64,000 bases of DNA from Gonatopus flavifemur. Taxonomy: Eukaryota > Arthropoda > Insecta > Hymenoptera > Dryinidae. The notes beneath the pieces are model-generated. The model did no database searches, had not been told where the DNA came from, and was given only the letters and a program-made list of their open reading frames with translations. The position numbers and the translations under genes are program-made. The stretch lies in the NCBI GenBank assembly GCA_018340375.1, contig JAFFJZ010000001.1, forward strand, positions 72,222,001-72,286,000, given 5' to 3'. The stretch's first letter is position 1. Every line of letters starts with the position of its first letter. Shown piece after piece: positions 1 to 11,579 of the stretch.

Positions 1-720
1 AGTTCATTTCTTCTACTCATGAGGCACTAGGGAGGAAAACTCACAAGGCACTCCCTAGAATGTTACACTCCAACTAACTGGATTCCATCTATCAAAACTG
101 GTGAAATAGTCATCATTATCTAACGAGGAACTGATTAGAAACTAAAGTGGCACTTGTGGGAATAATTAGGGTAAAAATAAAAACTTATTATCAAATTTAT
201 AATAGATTCGGATATGTTCTTAGTTTCAACAAATTTGCTTCAATTCAGAGAATTTTGTTTCCTGGTAGTAACATTGTTTTCTTACATCAAAAGAACACTG
301 TCTGGAGAGGATTCGATTTTCAGAATAAAGAGACATGTTTTCAATTTGATTAATTATTTTTTTTTAGTGCACATGCATTAAACATCTTTTTACCAGTCAT
401 CCAGAAAAATTAATTAATCCAAATATGAATCTAATAAATATTTGGCGAATCTAATTAATAATATTGATCTAATAAATAAAACTGCTTATTAATGATTTTA
501 GTTAATAATGTATAAATCTAATCTTAGTGATGTTTGGATTAGACTTGCAAGCAATTCACAAGTTTTATCCAAACATCACTAGTCAGATGAGATTTACAAG
601 TGATTCATGAGTCGCTAACTACTTTTATTTTAATAACTTATGAGTCATGAGGAAGAACTTATGATGTTTCTACATTTCTCGTCAGTTCCTTGTGAGTCTT
701 CCTCATAGGTTCCTTGCTTG
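1..720. repeat. CTCATGAG-type palindromic-word region with a small hairpin
   Basis: Both ends of this stretch carry variants of the self-complementary word CTCATGAG and of the pair CTCACAAG/CTTGTGAG (around 15-50 and 595-715). Between them the sequence is AT-rich and featureless, except for a perfect-looking inverted repeat at 525-581 whose arms contain AGTGATGTTTGGAT and ATCCAAACATCACT. The left limit lies outside the window, so terminal repeats cannot be established. It is probably a truncated view of a non-autonomous repeat like those further right. There is no credible coding region here. Confidence 0.35.
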
Positions 721-873
721 GTAAAAAAGACCCCTCAAATCCTATCAACAGTTCTGGAATCCAAAATAATTGAAATTCAATAAGAAAATATGTGAGAGAT
801 CCCATTATTTAATCTCATCATTTTTTTCATCATTCAATTCTGAGAATAAAAATCAATCATGAACAGATTCAAA

Positions 874-1173
874 CACGCAGAGAAAAATTCTTGCTGAAAA
901 AGCGATTTCGAAAAATCTGCTTTGCTAAATTAGCAAAACGGTTGCTGTTACAGCAAAGATTCTGCTATTTTAGCAAGATATTTGCTAATTCAGCAAAATT
1001 TCCTAGTTGTCTGTATATCTACAATCTCGGATTGCTGAATGGCAAGCGCTTGTTAAAAGAGCAAGATTTTTGCTGTGACAGCAAATTATTTGCTAATTCA
1101 GCAACAAGTTTTGCCATACCAGCAAAGCAAATCTTCAAGGTTTGCTGTTCCAGCAACTTTTTTTCTCTGAGTG
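874..1173. mobile_element. MITE-like element built from TTGCTG/CAGCAA words
   Basis: The ends are inverted copies: CACGCAGAGAAAAA on the left, and the complement of CACTCAGAGAAAAAAA on the right. The interior is mostly short palindromes of the form TTGCTG-n-CAGCAA and TTGCTA-n-TAGCAA. The flanking dinucleotides (AA and GA) do not match, so no target duplication can be claimed. The long open frame that crosses the element is a by-product of its low-stop composition. Related interiors occur at 6836-7147 and 53071-53440. Confidence 0.7.
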
Positions 1174-1593
1174 GAGGAAAATGCACTGAAATTTCATTAC
1201 ATTCAAACTCAAATAATTTTTTGATTAATATGTTTTCCAGAGCGTTGTATTTTGGATCAATTCAATGGCTACTTGGAATGGATTTTCAATTACTCAGGCC
1301 CCTTTATAATCCTGGAATGAGTTATTTTTCAACGCATGCATTGTAAAGAAAGTGACATCTTGTGATCGATGGGAAAAAGTGTCGGTTATTTTCATCCGTT
1401 TCTACGGTACTGTTACTCTTGGAAATGATTGAAATCCTTCATAATGCTCATATCCTTAATAAAGTTAGTCCTATGGAAACGGTTGACAAACAAAAACTGA
1501 TTCCGCGGTTCACGAGATGGCACTTTTGACGATTTTTGAGTCAAAATGAAAATGATGAATCCAAGAATTGTAAAGCGGCTCAAATGGCTATTA

Positions 1594-1822
1594 CACGGAG
1601 AAAAAAAACTAGTAATAATATTGCTGAATCGACAATAAAATATTGTTGTGTACCAACCCACAATAAAATCGTAAAAATATCGTTTAAGATTGTTGAATTG
1701 GCAATTTTATTGTCAACAAAACAATTATGTGTTGTTAGAAGAAAAAAAATTATTGTATATCCAACAATAAAATTTCAACAATTCACTTATTGCTAGTCCA
1801 TAGAAACACATTTTTCTCAGTG
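1594..1822. mobile_element. CACGGAGAAAA-ended MITE with ATTGTTG/CAACAAT words
   Basis: The terminal inverted repeats read CACGGAGAAAAA and CACTGAGAAAAA (the right one on the complementary strand), and a second matching block ACTAGYAATAA lies about 20-30 bp in from each end. TA flanks both sides (1592-1593 and 1823-1824), consistent with a 2-bp target duplication. The interior repeats ATTGTTG and CAACAAT as palindromes. It shares its ends with the TTGCTG elements but uses a different internal word. Confidence 0.75.
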
Positions 1823-1824
1823 TA

Positions 1825-4105
1825 GTTCATCAACTGGAAATGATGGGTTCTCATCACAGTTCTGAACTTTGAAATCGAACCTCTGTCTTCTGATAATTGT
1901 TTGATATCATCGGATAGACATTCTATTTCTATAGAAATCTTTGAGCATTAACATTAGCGTTTCTTGGAATGAATTATTCATCACCAAATGCCCGAAATTC
2001 ATATTTCATAGAGGGAGGTTAATGGAATTCGATGAGCTTTCCCATATTTCTCTATTAATTCTCAAATTTTGGGTTTTGATGAAGGTAATAGGAAATAATG
2101 GGGTAACTGACAAAAGCACACCTTATTGCCCATTACCTATGTTTTTCCTGATAGTCTTTTTCACCAGGGTTACCAGAGAAAATGGTGAACTTAATGTCCA
2201 ATGATTCAACTGGCAAAATTTCTACCAGGTTGTAGATCTCGTAAAACCGATTATCATGCATATTCTTGTATCAAATTTGTGAAGAATACGTGCGGGATGA
2301 ATGTGAAGTACTTTGTACAGACGAACTCGTAAACTTCGACTGAGAATATCCTATATGCCAACAAATATCTTCTTGAAGAGCAATTCAAACTTCGTAACTA
2401 CTTTGTATAAAAACATGTTCCACTAAAAGCGTTAGTGAAACTTTTCATTCAAATAACTGTTTCTAGAAGATTTCTCAAATATACCATTTAGTAATTAATG
2501 ATTGAATCTACTGTGACCAATAATTCTTGATCAAATTTTCACACAAATTCGAGTCCACAGCACACGTACAAAACCTGAAATTCTCCCAAAAGGGTTTAAT
2601 ACAGCGTACATATTGAAATCTTTCTTCTTTTTCATCAAAAGAAATAACGTCAAGGAACTCTCCAGATCGTATGCGTCTCCTTCGTGTTCATGTCTCCCAC
2701 TCAGAATTCTTCCTAAGTCTACAGGAATACATCACAACGTAACGTGACAGACATGACTTTCGGCGTTTTACAATGCGAGACACGAGTTACTCGAACCATT
2801 TGAACAGCTTGAACACCATTACCCCGTAGCAGAGCGATTACGGTTCGTGCACTTGCTTACAAGGATGCTGATCCAAGGCCATCTTCAACTCCGGTCACTG
2901 ATTTAGAGTTTTCCAGTATTGCAGAAAAATTCGAATCATTCACATTTTTTGCATTTTTACAATGATAATTACTCTTCAAGATATTCGGATTGGAACGAAT
3001 GGAAAATCTCATCATACAAACTAAGATATTCGAAACAAATCTGTATATAAAGAACCATATGTGATTTCCATGTTCTTTATATCTAAATTTCTTTGCGAAA
3101 AACCAATTTTGCTACACCAGGCACTCCTAAATAAATATATTATGTTTTTTGTATCTTTTCAGGTGAAGCATTTTGAATTTTTATCCAGCCTTTGCAACAC
3201 AAATGAAATGAGTCATGCCATTGTGATGCGGAAATTCGTTCCCAGCGAGCGAAAATTCATCGGAAATGATGTACCGCATTGAAATAGAAAAAGAAAACTT
3301 ATTTTGTTGTTGATGTATGAGATCAAAGTTCACTCGTATAGCGGGGAAAATCATTAAAATTTTGCATTCAGAGATCACAATTCCTGGTTAATTATATATG
3401 TAATTTTGTATCTCTTTGGGTATTGTATTCAAATTTTCATTCAGGTTAGGCGCATAATAAGTTTTGCCATGTTCAACTTCAATTTTCTCATAATCATGGA
3501 ATACTGTACCATTTTTACATTAGGATTGATTCACCCTTAGCGAGGAATGTTTCATTCGGTTTAAATGCTTCAGAACATTTTTGGTTTTTGAATTGGAAAT
3601 AAATATTCGACTCAATGCTCGGTTTGCCTAAAAAAACGCTTACTTTGATTGTGACATTCCAAATTATTACTTCATTTCAGATTACAGAAATTCTTACTCA
3701 AAACACTCTTGGATTTTGTACGAATGTTAAAATTACATTCTTTTTCCATATGTTCATTGAAACGATACAAGGAACGGGGTGTCAGTCAACCTTTCTCAGT
3801 AAAACTTTGTGATAAGGGTGAAATACAATTGAGATATCCTCTGATTCGCAAAGAACGATGATGTAGTGAGATATTTCATTTACATTTCCCCATTATCGAG
3901 TAATCTTACAAAGAAAATTAGTTAATGTGAAGCTGCCGGCATCTCTCTATTGTGTTACGTTCAGCATAAAGTGAGTTATTCACGCTTTCGGGAGGTCACC
4001 AGAGACTTCGGATCAAGATTGACTTCATTATTTGAACAGATAAAAGAAGAATTATCATTTCGATGCTTTTTGAATGGAAAATAAATGTGATTATGATGGA
4101 TTCTT
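1825..4105. other. Gene-free AT-rich stretch
   Basis: I see no supported gene. Open frames here are short and lack recognisable domains or a convincing splice context. The only local signal is the tRNA-like block listed at 2821-2900. Confidence 0.5.
2821..2900 (+). ncRNA. Possible tRNA-like or SINE fragment (weak)
   Basis: The block GTAGCAGAGCGATTACGG resembles a polymerase III A box (TRGCNNAGYNGG). It is followed by a stem-loop-like CTTGCTTACAAG, which could correspond to an anticodon arm. A later segment around 2874-2897 is only a poor match to a B box, and I cannot close an acceptor stem. It could be a decayed tRNA-derived SINE or chance. Confidence 0.2.
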
Positions 4106-4112
4106 CAGGTTA

Positions 4113-4370
4113 GTACTTGGTCCTTGGGATTCCATGTAAAGGTTGAGTATTGAAAAATCATAGAATTGTACTTGGCTGTGGACTCAATACTCACCCTTCA
4201 CATGGAATCCCAAGGACCAAGTACTACCCTGGAACATTCGTTTTTCATCCACTTCAAAATGATGGATCCGGGCGAGTTTTTCTCCACGCATCTTCTCCCC
4301 CTACGATAATTGAATAAAAAATCCTGATATTATACTTGGCTGTGAACTCAATACTCACCGTTTACGTGAT
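4113..4370. repeat. Inverted repeat (hairpin) with GTACTTGG words
   Basis: Arms at about 4113-4138 and 4198-4225 share GTACTTGGTCCTTGGGATTC and its complement and continue into CATGT/ACATG. The motif TACTTGGCTGTGRACTCAAT, followed by ACTCACC, occurs twice between and after the arms (about 4170 and 4336). It looks like a small foldback element or the remains of two. No target duplication was identified. Confidence 0.6.
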
Positions 4371-5649
4371 TAGGATGTTGAAAATAATTTTCATGCTGCA
4401 CAAGGATTATTCGACACGTGTTGGAATACCACACGTGTGATAATACGCTTACTCTTGCCCTCTCGTATCACCTAACGACACGACTACGACCCCCTAAAGA
4501 TTTTCCCTCACGTATTGTGGTGCATTAAAGTTATGTGACACTGTTTGTTCCTCAAGTTTCTTTTGTACACTCTCTTCGACTATACAAAAGTGTCTGTTAC
4601 ACATGGCCTGTAATAGCATTATGATGTATTTTCATATTATAAGTTCTTGACATGATCTCAGTGGTGTATAGTTACCAAGAAGATAGCTAATGCGATATCC
4701 TAATGGTATGCCCAGAAGTATTTATAGGTGAGAACACATTTGATGAACAGGTGTTTCCACATGGAAATCCATTATTCAATAAAGTGGAACAATGAGGTAT
4801 CAGTTTCAATGAAAATGTATCCTGGCTTTTACATGTGATGCACAAGAAAGATGATTGTCGACGAGCATTGTAACAAATCTTTTTTTCATGTAGATGAGAT
4901 AAAGGTTATTAAACCTGTTCTTCCATTTCACTTCGAAGTGAACTTTAATTTCCTGTCCTAAACTATATCTACAATCTTGAAAATTCTTTTTTCGAATACC
5001 AAATATTAAATCATGCTTCCGTTTCTTTATGAGAGTCTATTAAAAAAGAAATCTCATTCAAATTAATTGATTTTGCACTGCTATTGAAAGACATTTAACG
5101 GATACACTTCGGCTTTTTCTTGTGACTAACATATTGCGATAATTGAATTTGAGTACGGCTTTTAAATATTCTAAATGCAAAAAAATAATTGCGTAAAACC
5201 TCAAATGGGAGTTTTATACGCGTTCTCAAGGTTTATGATATTTTTATTTTGGCAGGAAGATGGCTCAGTTTTTACAGACCGTCCTCCTTTGCATGAAAGA
5301 ACTATTCATATACTTCATGTAAAGTCGTAAAAATATTCCCACGAATCTTTTGTTTTTTTCCCGTTGAAATGCAAAGAATGAACGCGAAGGTTGAAAGCTG
5401 ACGCGAATGCCTCGGTGGAACAGAAAGTTTGAATTTGTTCTTGGAAACATTTGGAAGATGGAAATAGTTAGAATTACCACATTAGTACTCCGGAATTATA
5501 CATTCTTCATTGAAACCCATTTTCAATTTGGATAGCCTTTCTCCGTATGATCTTAAACTTCTTTTAATGACTTGAAAAGTGTTTACATCCACCAAAAAAG
5601 TAACTGAGTAGTTTGTCCAAGGCAAATAAAACCAAACAGTCAGGAAACA
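4371..5649. other. Gene-free stretch
   Basis: No gene or clear repeat was recognised. The open frames are short and without known motifs. Confidence 0.45.
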
Positions 5650-6605
5650 TCAAGATAACAAATCACTCGATAAATCGAGTCTCATTGATGAGACGAAAAC
5701 TTCGGAGTAAAGTGTCTTTCTAGGGTGACACACTGGTTCCAACGCATATGCCTCAGTTTCCGATATTACTTCTCCATTGAAGCCAAATCTTTTCGCCTGG
5801 AGCATTCGTTTGAAGTCTGCAAACAGCCGGTAGTCACTGGGAGTAAAATCTGGAGAATACGGTGGGCGTGGGAGCAATTTGGAGTGCGATTCGTGTAGAT
5901 TTGCCATCGTTGCGATTAAATTGTGACACGGTGCATTCTCTTGATGTGAGGGCACTTTTTTCTTCTCGATTTCTGGCGTTTCTTAGCAATTTCTTATTTC
6001 AAAGGACCCAACAATGTTGTATAACATTTTCTGTTGATGATTCTTCCTTTTTTCAAGGTAATTTGATAACCAAAATACCACGCACGTCCCAAAATACAGG
6101 AATCAAGACTTTACTAACTGATGTTAGCGTCTGTAGTCGCTTGGACGAGTTTTGTTCACTGTCGTTTACTCACCTGCCCGCTGATTTGACTCCGGAGTGA
6201 AGTGGTGAATCCCCGTTTCATCTACCCCAGCAACGTCATTTATGGAACTGTCTAGGGCATCGCGAGAATCTAGCCAAGGGCTAGAAAGAGTCTAGTGGCT
6301 AGCGGAGAACTTGTAAGGGCCTAGCAAGTGCCGATATGACGCTTGCTCGGGTGTTGTCGCTTTGAGAATCTTCGACGCGTTGTTGTTTTTGATCGAATGA
6401 GAGCAATTGTGGCACTCGTTTTGGACACAGCTTTCTCATTGACGGATATTCATGCGGAATAGCGTATATCCTGACTTCTAATATCTTCAACTCCCCTGCC
6501 ATCTCACGCAACTCTAATTTACGATCAGCCAAAACGATTTTATGGACTTTTTTTCATGTGTTCCGGAACAACGTGTCGATTTGGACAACGACATTTAAAG
6601 TCAAC
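5650..6605 (-). pseudogene. Degenerate mariner transposase (cut-and-paste DNA transposon relic)
   Basis: Read on the minus strand, separate frames together recover much of a mariner transposase in order. VHKIVLADRKLELRE and SMRKLCPKRVPQLL belong to the N-terminal helix-turn-helix and linker (about 6299-6560). DETGIHHFTPESNQ matches the region around the first catalytic Asp (about 6190-6225). PPYSPDFTPSDYRLF carries the third catalytic Asp (about 5815-5860), followed by a KRFGFNGEVISETEAY tail. The pieces lie in different frames with stops between them, so the gene is dead. The sequence style differs clearly from the mariner at 19560-20770 and is closer to what I recall of the mellifera/cecropia side of the family, so this is an independent and much older insertion. 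I could not delimit its terminal repeats. Confidence 0.85.
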
Positions 6606-6835
6606 ACACATTCCCACGAAATTTTTTATATCGATAAAAATCACAATGATGATCCGGTAAAGCAAAGTAACTTAAAAATTGTGCTGATCAGTTAGGATTC
6701 TGTTCGTGATATCTCGAAAGAACAGCATTTTTATTAATCCAAAATCAAGTGAGTCCAGAAGTTGTTCATTAACAGAATTAAGCGGATTCAAAAGTGGAAT
6801 TCTAAAGTTTGACTACACAACCTCTACGCAATATT

Positions 6836-7147
6836 CACGGAGAAAAAAATTTGCTGGCGCAGCGAATCAAGGTATTATACGTAGGTCAGCAAATATTTTT
6901 GCTAACCTAGCTAAAAATTCGCTACCACAGTCAACTGAATTGCTAAGAGAGCAACTTTCCCAGTATTATTTAGAAGATTACGAATAAATTTCGCTGGAAA
7001 AGTCAAAGTTTCTTGCTGCCATAGATAAACAATCACTATCCCAGTAAACAAGATTGCTGTGATAGCCAATAGATTGCTGTCCGAGCAACAAATGATCCAA
7101 GATGTTTTGGAAATGCCTCCACGCGTACCTCAATGATTTTCACAGTG
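6836..7147. mobile_element. CACGGAGAAAA-ended element with TTGCTG words (diverged)
   Basis: The left end is CACGGAGAAAAAAA. The right end is the complement of CACTGTGAAAA and matches less well. The interior holds many diverged TTGCTG/CAGCAA palindromes and the spacer GGTATTATA, which echoes the ATATATAATAC spacers in the 53071-53440 element. The flanking dinucleotides (TT and TA) do not match. It is an older relative of that element. Confidence 0.6.
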
Positions 7148-7883
7148 TATTATAAAAATTTTCCCTCAATAACGATAATATTCCCTGCAATGTGATTACG
7201 ATTACAATATAAATGGGAACGGAAAAAATGCTTGGATTTACTGAATCTGAATCACTCTCATGAACTTGGAAAATCAAAGTTTATTCTCGAGGTTCATAGT
7301 AATCCATCACATTAACAATTCAAGTATTGCGTGGATACGTGGGTGCATTGTCGATTCGTACCTAATGAAATGTGGAAATCAATAGTTTGAATTCCCTGTT
7401 TGTTTTTTTTTCTGAAGGGGGATGTTATTTCTCTCTCCACTCACAGAAATAGTAAAACCCTCTAGATCATCAAACAGTTGGTGCTTTTGATTATTGAACG
7501 CTCAAATGAACGGTTGACAATTTTCACATTTCACAAAGCAATCATTTTATGTAATTTAAATCGATTTCGAAGAAAGTGTATATTTGAGGATCTTGGAGAT
7601 CCCCCGTTCCTTCCAAATGTGTAGTTGAATTTGCTATGGCAACTGAGAACTAAAAAAATATGATGTTTTCCCTGATAAAGGATGAATGAGCGACGAGATC
7701 TATCGAGTTTCCGGAATCCGCGTATCCAGAAATTGAAACTATCGATGTTGGACTTCAAATGTGTTTTTCTTTCTCCCAAACCCACTGTAAGATTCCTATA
7801 AAATCGTTTATAAGATTATTTTTTCGGGTTTGATTTTGTTCCATGAGTTTTTGTGGAGTTTGACATGTGTGTTTGAAACAGTA

Positions 7884-8040
7884 CACGGAGAAAATTGACG
7901 AAAAATTACCTGACATTCAGTGAAACGAGGACATAGTGGCATTTAAACGATCCTCAAAATAGTCTAAAACGCAAATAACACATCTATTTCAACAATTAAC
8001 AACGATTCAAAACTTTTGCCATTTTTTTGTCAAAAAAACC
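7884..8040. repeat. Solitary CACGGAGAAAA terminus
   Basis: TA followed by CACGGAGAAAATTGACG looks like the left end of the family seen at 1594 and 15391, but no matching right end was found before the foldback at 8065. It is probably a truncated copy. Confidence 0.35.
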
Positions 8041-8064
8041 ATCACGCGGTGAAGGATTGAAATA

Positions 8065-8162
8065 CCCTCACAGCACCTCAGTTCCAAAAGAATTCCTCAA
8101 GAATTCATAAAGAACACAACCAGTTCAATGTGAATTCTTCTGAGACTGTGGAGCTGTGTGGG
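8065..8162. mobile_element. 98-bp foldback element with TA flanks
   Basis: The arms are near-complements: CCCTCACAGCACCTCAGTTC on the left, and the complement of CCCACACAGCTCCACAGTCT on the right, each running on into AGAATTC. TA lies on both sides (8063-8064 and 8163-8164). A half copy of the same terminus (CACACAGCACCACAGTCCCA) occurs at about 18938 inside another element. Confidence 0.7.
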
Positions 8163-9358
8163 TAATCATCTCCCACACGAAGATCTTTGATGGTGATGTT
8201 GTTTGAATTTGAAGTTGATGGATCAAATTCAAATTGTTACGCAAAGCTATCTCACATTGAAGTGATATCTTTGTTCTTTTGCAATTTCCCTGACATGTTC
8301 ACATTGGCCCCAGCTGCATTCTTGTGGAACAATAATTATAACATTTAATCTCGAAACATACAAAATTGCATAAAATCCTCAGTCTATTCCTATCAGAAAC
8401 ACTATTCACCTCCCTAACTTCAATTAGAAATGATTTGAATGGATATGAAAATTGAAATCCTTGAAAGAATCTTGAGACAAGTGTGATGAATTTTAGATAA
8501 GAAATACGGAATGTCGTATCGCTGCTTGATTTTCCATACATCTTTGTACAAATGAAAAACATTGTACCATCGTATTATAATTACTGATCATTATGATACC
8601 GCACGTTTTTGTAGTAGTGAACAAATGTACTGCCTTGAATTGTGCTTGTGGTGTAGAGGTTTTTTCTGATCGTTTTAAATGATATGCACTCGAAACGCCG
8701 TATTTCACTATTCTCATTCCAATCTACTCTACACGCAATAGATCTTGCTTTTATTACTCTTTTCTTCCCCAGTCATATATTTCGTATGATATCGATCGAT
8801 GTTATGATGTTCGTTCCAGTGATGGTATATTAAAGGACATCGAGCTTGGAATTCATCAAAGATATTTTGTGGTGGTTGAATCGAAAGTAAATTTTACAAG
8901 CGAATAATTTCTGCCCTGAAAGCATTTCAACCTCTTGAGATTTCGTGACAATGTCAAGTACCACAGAATGCTTTGAAAACAGTTCACTTTGCCACTTCAT
9001 TATTGAAAAAAAAAATCCAAAGAGTATTGGCAAAATTGAAGCGGAAATCTCGAGGGTCAATTTCATAACCCAATTCTTATTGATATACTTGCTCGAAGAT
9101 GGAGCAGATGAATGACTCAAACAACAAGGAAAAGCTTACCCACTTTTATCATTAAATTCCGAATTGAAATATTCCAACGCGTAGAATCGAATACAAAAAA
9201 GCAGTTCTTTAGATTATAATGGCGGAAAAATATTTCCCGATTAACATTTTGAGTTTGAAAGATATCTTTCAGACGCGAAATGTTAATTGAGTTGGTTCTG
9301 TGTTAGAATGAAGAATGGGTCCGAAATTTCCAAGAAAATATCCTTTCTTTACTAGGGT
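8163..9358. other. Gene-free stretch
   Basis: No gene or mobile element was recognised. The open frames are short and unsupported. Confidence 0.45.
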
Positions 9359-9468
9359 TCCGAGTAGAAATTGATATAGGGACCATATCAGGTCACATCA
9401 GATCGTGATATGGCCTCGCGTGGCCCTGATGTCACCTGATGTGGTCCCTAAATCAATTTCTGCGCGGG
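9359..9468. mobile_element. 110-bp foldback MITE with GTAGAAAT-type ends
   Basis: The arms are inverted copies: GAGTAGAAATTGATATAGGG on the left, and the complement of GCGCAGAAATTGATTTAGGG on the right, both continuing into ACCAYATCAGGT. The end motif (C)CGNGYAGAAAT is shared with the larger elements at 10597 and 34690. The flanking bases do not give a secure duplication. Confidence 0.65.
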
Positions 9469-10244
9469 TTGCTGCTGCTCAACATATTCATTCATCCATT
9501 ACACAATGATCCACACGCTTCGATCGATAAGTTTCCATGTATCCACACGTAGTAGCCTCATATAGAAATGAAGTTTCCTGAAACCACTTGTGAGAAGAAT
9601 AGAATTAAACATGGCATTGGTCGCGCCGCATTGTGGCGTTCAGCATGAATCATCTTCAAATGAAAGGCTGGAAAGTGAACTTTGCTCACAGTATATTCAA
9701 CAATTCATTCCTGAATATATCAAACACTTTGAAACTCTTCCATATCTAGCTTCATTCCACGAGAAGAGACGAAAAATTCGTTTGCGAATCTCCGGTGCGC
9801 CTCGTTTACCGTATAAATATATTATTTTTGAACACGATTACATCATTTTTCTCACATCAACCGGAATTTCAGGAACTACCATACGCATATATAATTCTAT
9901 TAATTTTAATTCATAGGGAAGTTTTTGATTATGCTTCCTGATATACACCACAACCTCCAGAAACATGATGATACACTTCGAATATGTGATGCACAATGAT
10001 AATTATTTTTCCCACTGGCACGACAATTTTCTGAGAGCTGATCATCTAAAATTCAGGTTATTGTTAATGAATTTTGAAATTATGATTGAGTATAATCTTA
10101 TTGGTTTAATATTATCCATAAATTATGGCACAACTGCATAGAAATAATAGAACCCTATCCTCCACTGTTTTCTCTATGTTGGAATCCGTTGGAATGTATC
10201 AGTCGTGTTCATATTTCATCGATTCTCAAGTTATAGAGTAATTA

Positions 10245-10374
10245 TGGGTAACTCTTGAAAGAATCGATTCTGTGTTATGGAAACAGCATGTAGTTCATGT
10301 AAATTTCTCTAAAATATCGATAAAGATTCGATACATTTTTCATGAGAAGAATCGATTTCGGCAAGAATTGCCCA
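10245..10374. mobile_element. Short inverted-repeat element with ATCGAT words
   Basis: The ends match as inverted copies: ATGGGTAACTCTTGAAAG on the left, and the complement of ATGGGCAATTCTTGCCG on the right. Each is followed by AATCGATT, and a further ATCGAT lies inside. The flank is TA on the left but TT on the right, so the duplication is uncertain. The word matches the larger element at 14869-16548. Confidence 0.5.
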
Positions 10375-10596
10375 TTACCATTATGAAGTTGCGTGTATGT
10401 GTTCTTCTATCCAAGTACATACATATTTTTGTTGACACATAGACGTTACTTTTATGATAACATACTTTTATATCATCACATTAAACATTACGAGTTTTCT
10501 ATTTCTACACTTTATAAGAATAGAAAGTATCTATTACATACATTTACTTCAATAAATAACCCATAAAATCTATATGTGCATAATCAAATGCATATA

Positions 10597-11293
10597 CACC
10601 GACGTAGAAATTGACGGATGGTCCAGTACCGGCTCGATGCAGGCTGCCAGTGTGCAACCGTTGACGGCCGGTGGCGGTCGAACTACGGAATGATAACGCC
10701 AAATAACTCTGATCCGGTACCGGTTACCAACATCAATTTCAGTACTGGGAATCAGTGTGGTTCTGACATTGAGAACTGATACTACTAGTATTGATCGCTA
10801 TTCAAGTATCGACGACTGTTACTCAATCGTTATTTGCGCTGTTGTAACTTTGGAAGGTTTTTAATACATTATAAAAATGTCTGCACTAGAGGGAATTTAG
10901 AGTGGAATTCACTATTGGATCATAGGATGACCGCCAACGGTTGCAAACTGGTAGCCTGTATCAAGCCGGTACTGGACCATTCGTCAATTTCTACGTGGCC
11001 AATCGAGTCTTCTCTCAAAGTACACGAGATATTGATTCACATTGGTTCGGTACCGAATCAACGTTGGAGGCCAACGCTTGCGTACTCAAATTGTGTCGTT
11101 GTTAATCCAACATTGGTGGAAAAGTGGCCAATAACGATTGGTCCAAATATCAAACCAGTACCGACACGAATTTGAAATGAAGTCGGTCAAGTACCGATCC
11201 GCAATCGGCATACGACCGTTGGTGGCCCATAATTTTTCAGTACCGATCCGTTCGGCACCATCGGCTCAGTACCGGAATTTCTAACCCAGTGGG
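10597..11293. mobile_element. GTACCG-word element with GTAGAAAT ends
   Basis: The left end has GACGTAGAAATTGACGG and the right end is the complement of GGGTTAGAAATTCCGG. The interior repeats GTACCG/CGGTAC, CCGTTG/CAACGG and TTGGCC-like words. It is colinear with the outer parts of 34690-36371: for example CGATGCAGGCTGCCAGTGTG here matches CGATACAGGCTGCCAGTGTA there. This copy has no obvious large insertion and can serve as the reference for that composite. The open frame inside it follows from composition and is not a gene. Confidence 0.7.
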
Positions 11294-11352
11294 TTGTGAC
11301 CAGGCTTTATGATTTCGTATTGAATTCATATATTTACCATATAATAGTGATG

Positions 11353-11577
11353 TACGGAAAAAATAACCCAGTTGCAGTAGCCAAGTGGCTGGCACAGACA
11401 GGGACTACCATTGAATTAGCTTTTGGAGCTGAATTTTAGTTGGAACAGCAAGAAAATTTTCATTTGTAGCTAATATATTTGCTGTAACAGCTAAAATCTA
11501 GCTGCAGGAGTTAATTTAATCGCTGTCCATGTTCGTACTAACCGCTTGGCTGTTACAGTTGAATTGCTTTTCCCGTG
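11353..11577. mobile_element. CACGG-ended MITE with GCTGCAGC/TAGCTA words (uninterrupted copy)
   Basis: The ends are TACGGAAAAAATAAC on the left and the complement of CACGGGAAAAGCAAT on the right. TG lies on both sides (11351-11352 and 11578-11579). It aligns along its length with the outer element at 53049-53645, for example ACCATTGAATTAGC here against GCCATTGAATTAGC there. It lacks the insertion that splits that copy and so gives the pre-insertion sequence. Confidence 0.75.
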
Positions 11578-11579
11578 TG

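Noticed and set aside
891..1346. 151-codon open frame across the TTGCTG element
   Set aside because: It is made largely of the element's repeated palindromes, runs past the element's end, has no known domain, and similar frames appear in sister elements.
10834..11175. 113-codon open frame
   Set aside because: It lies wholly inside the GTACCG-word element. The openness comes from the stop-poor words.
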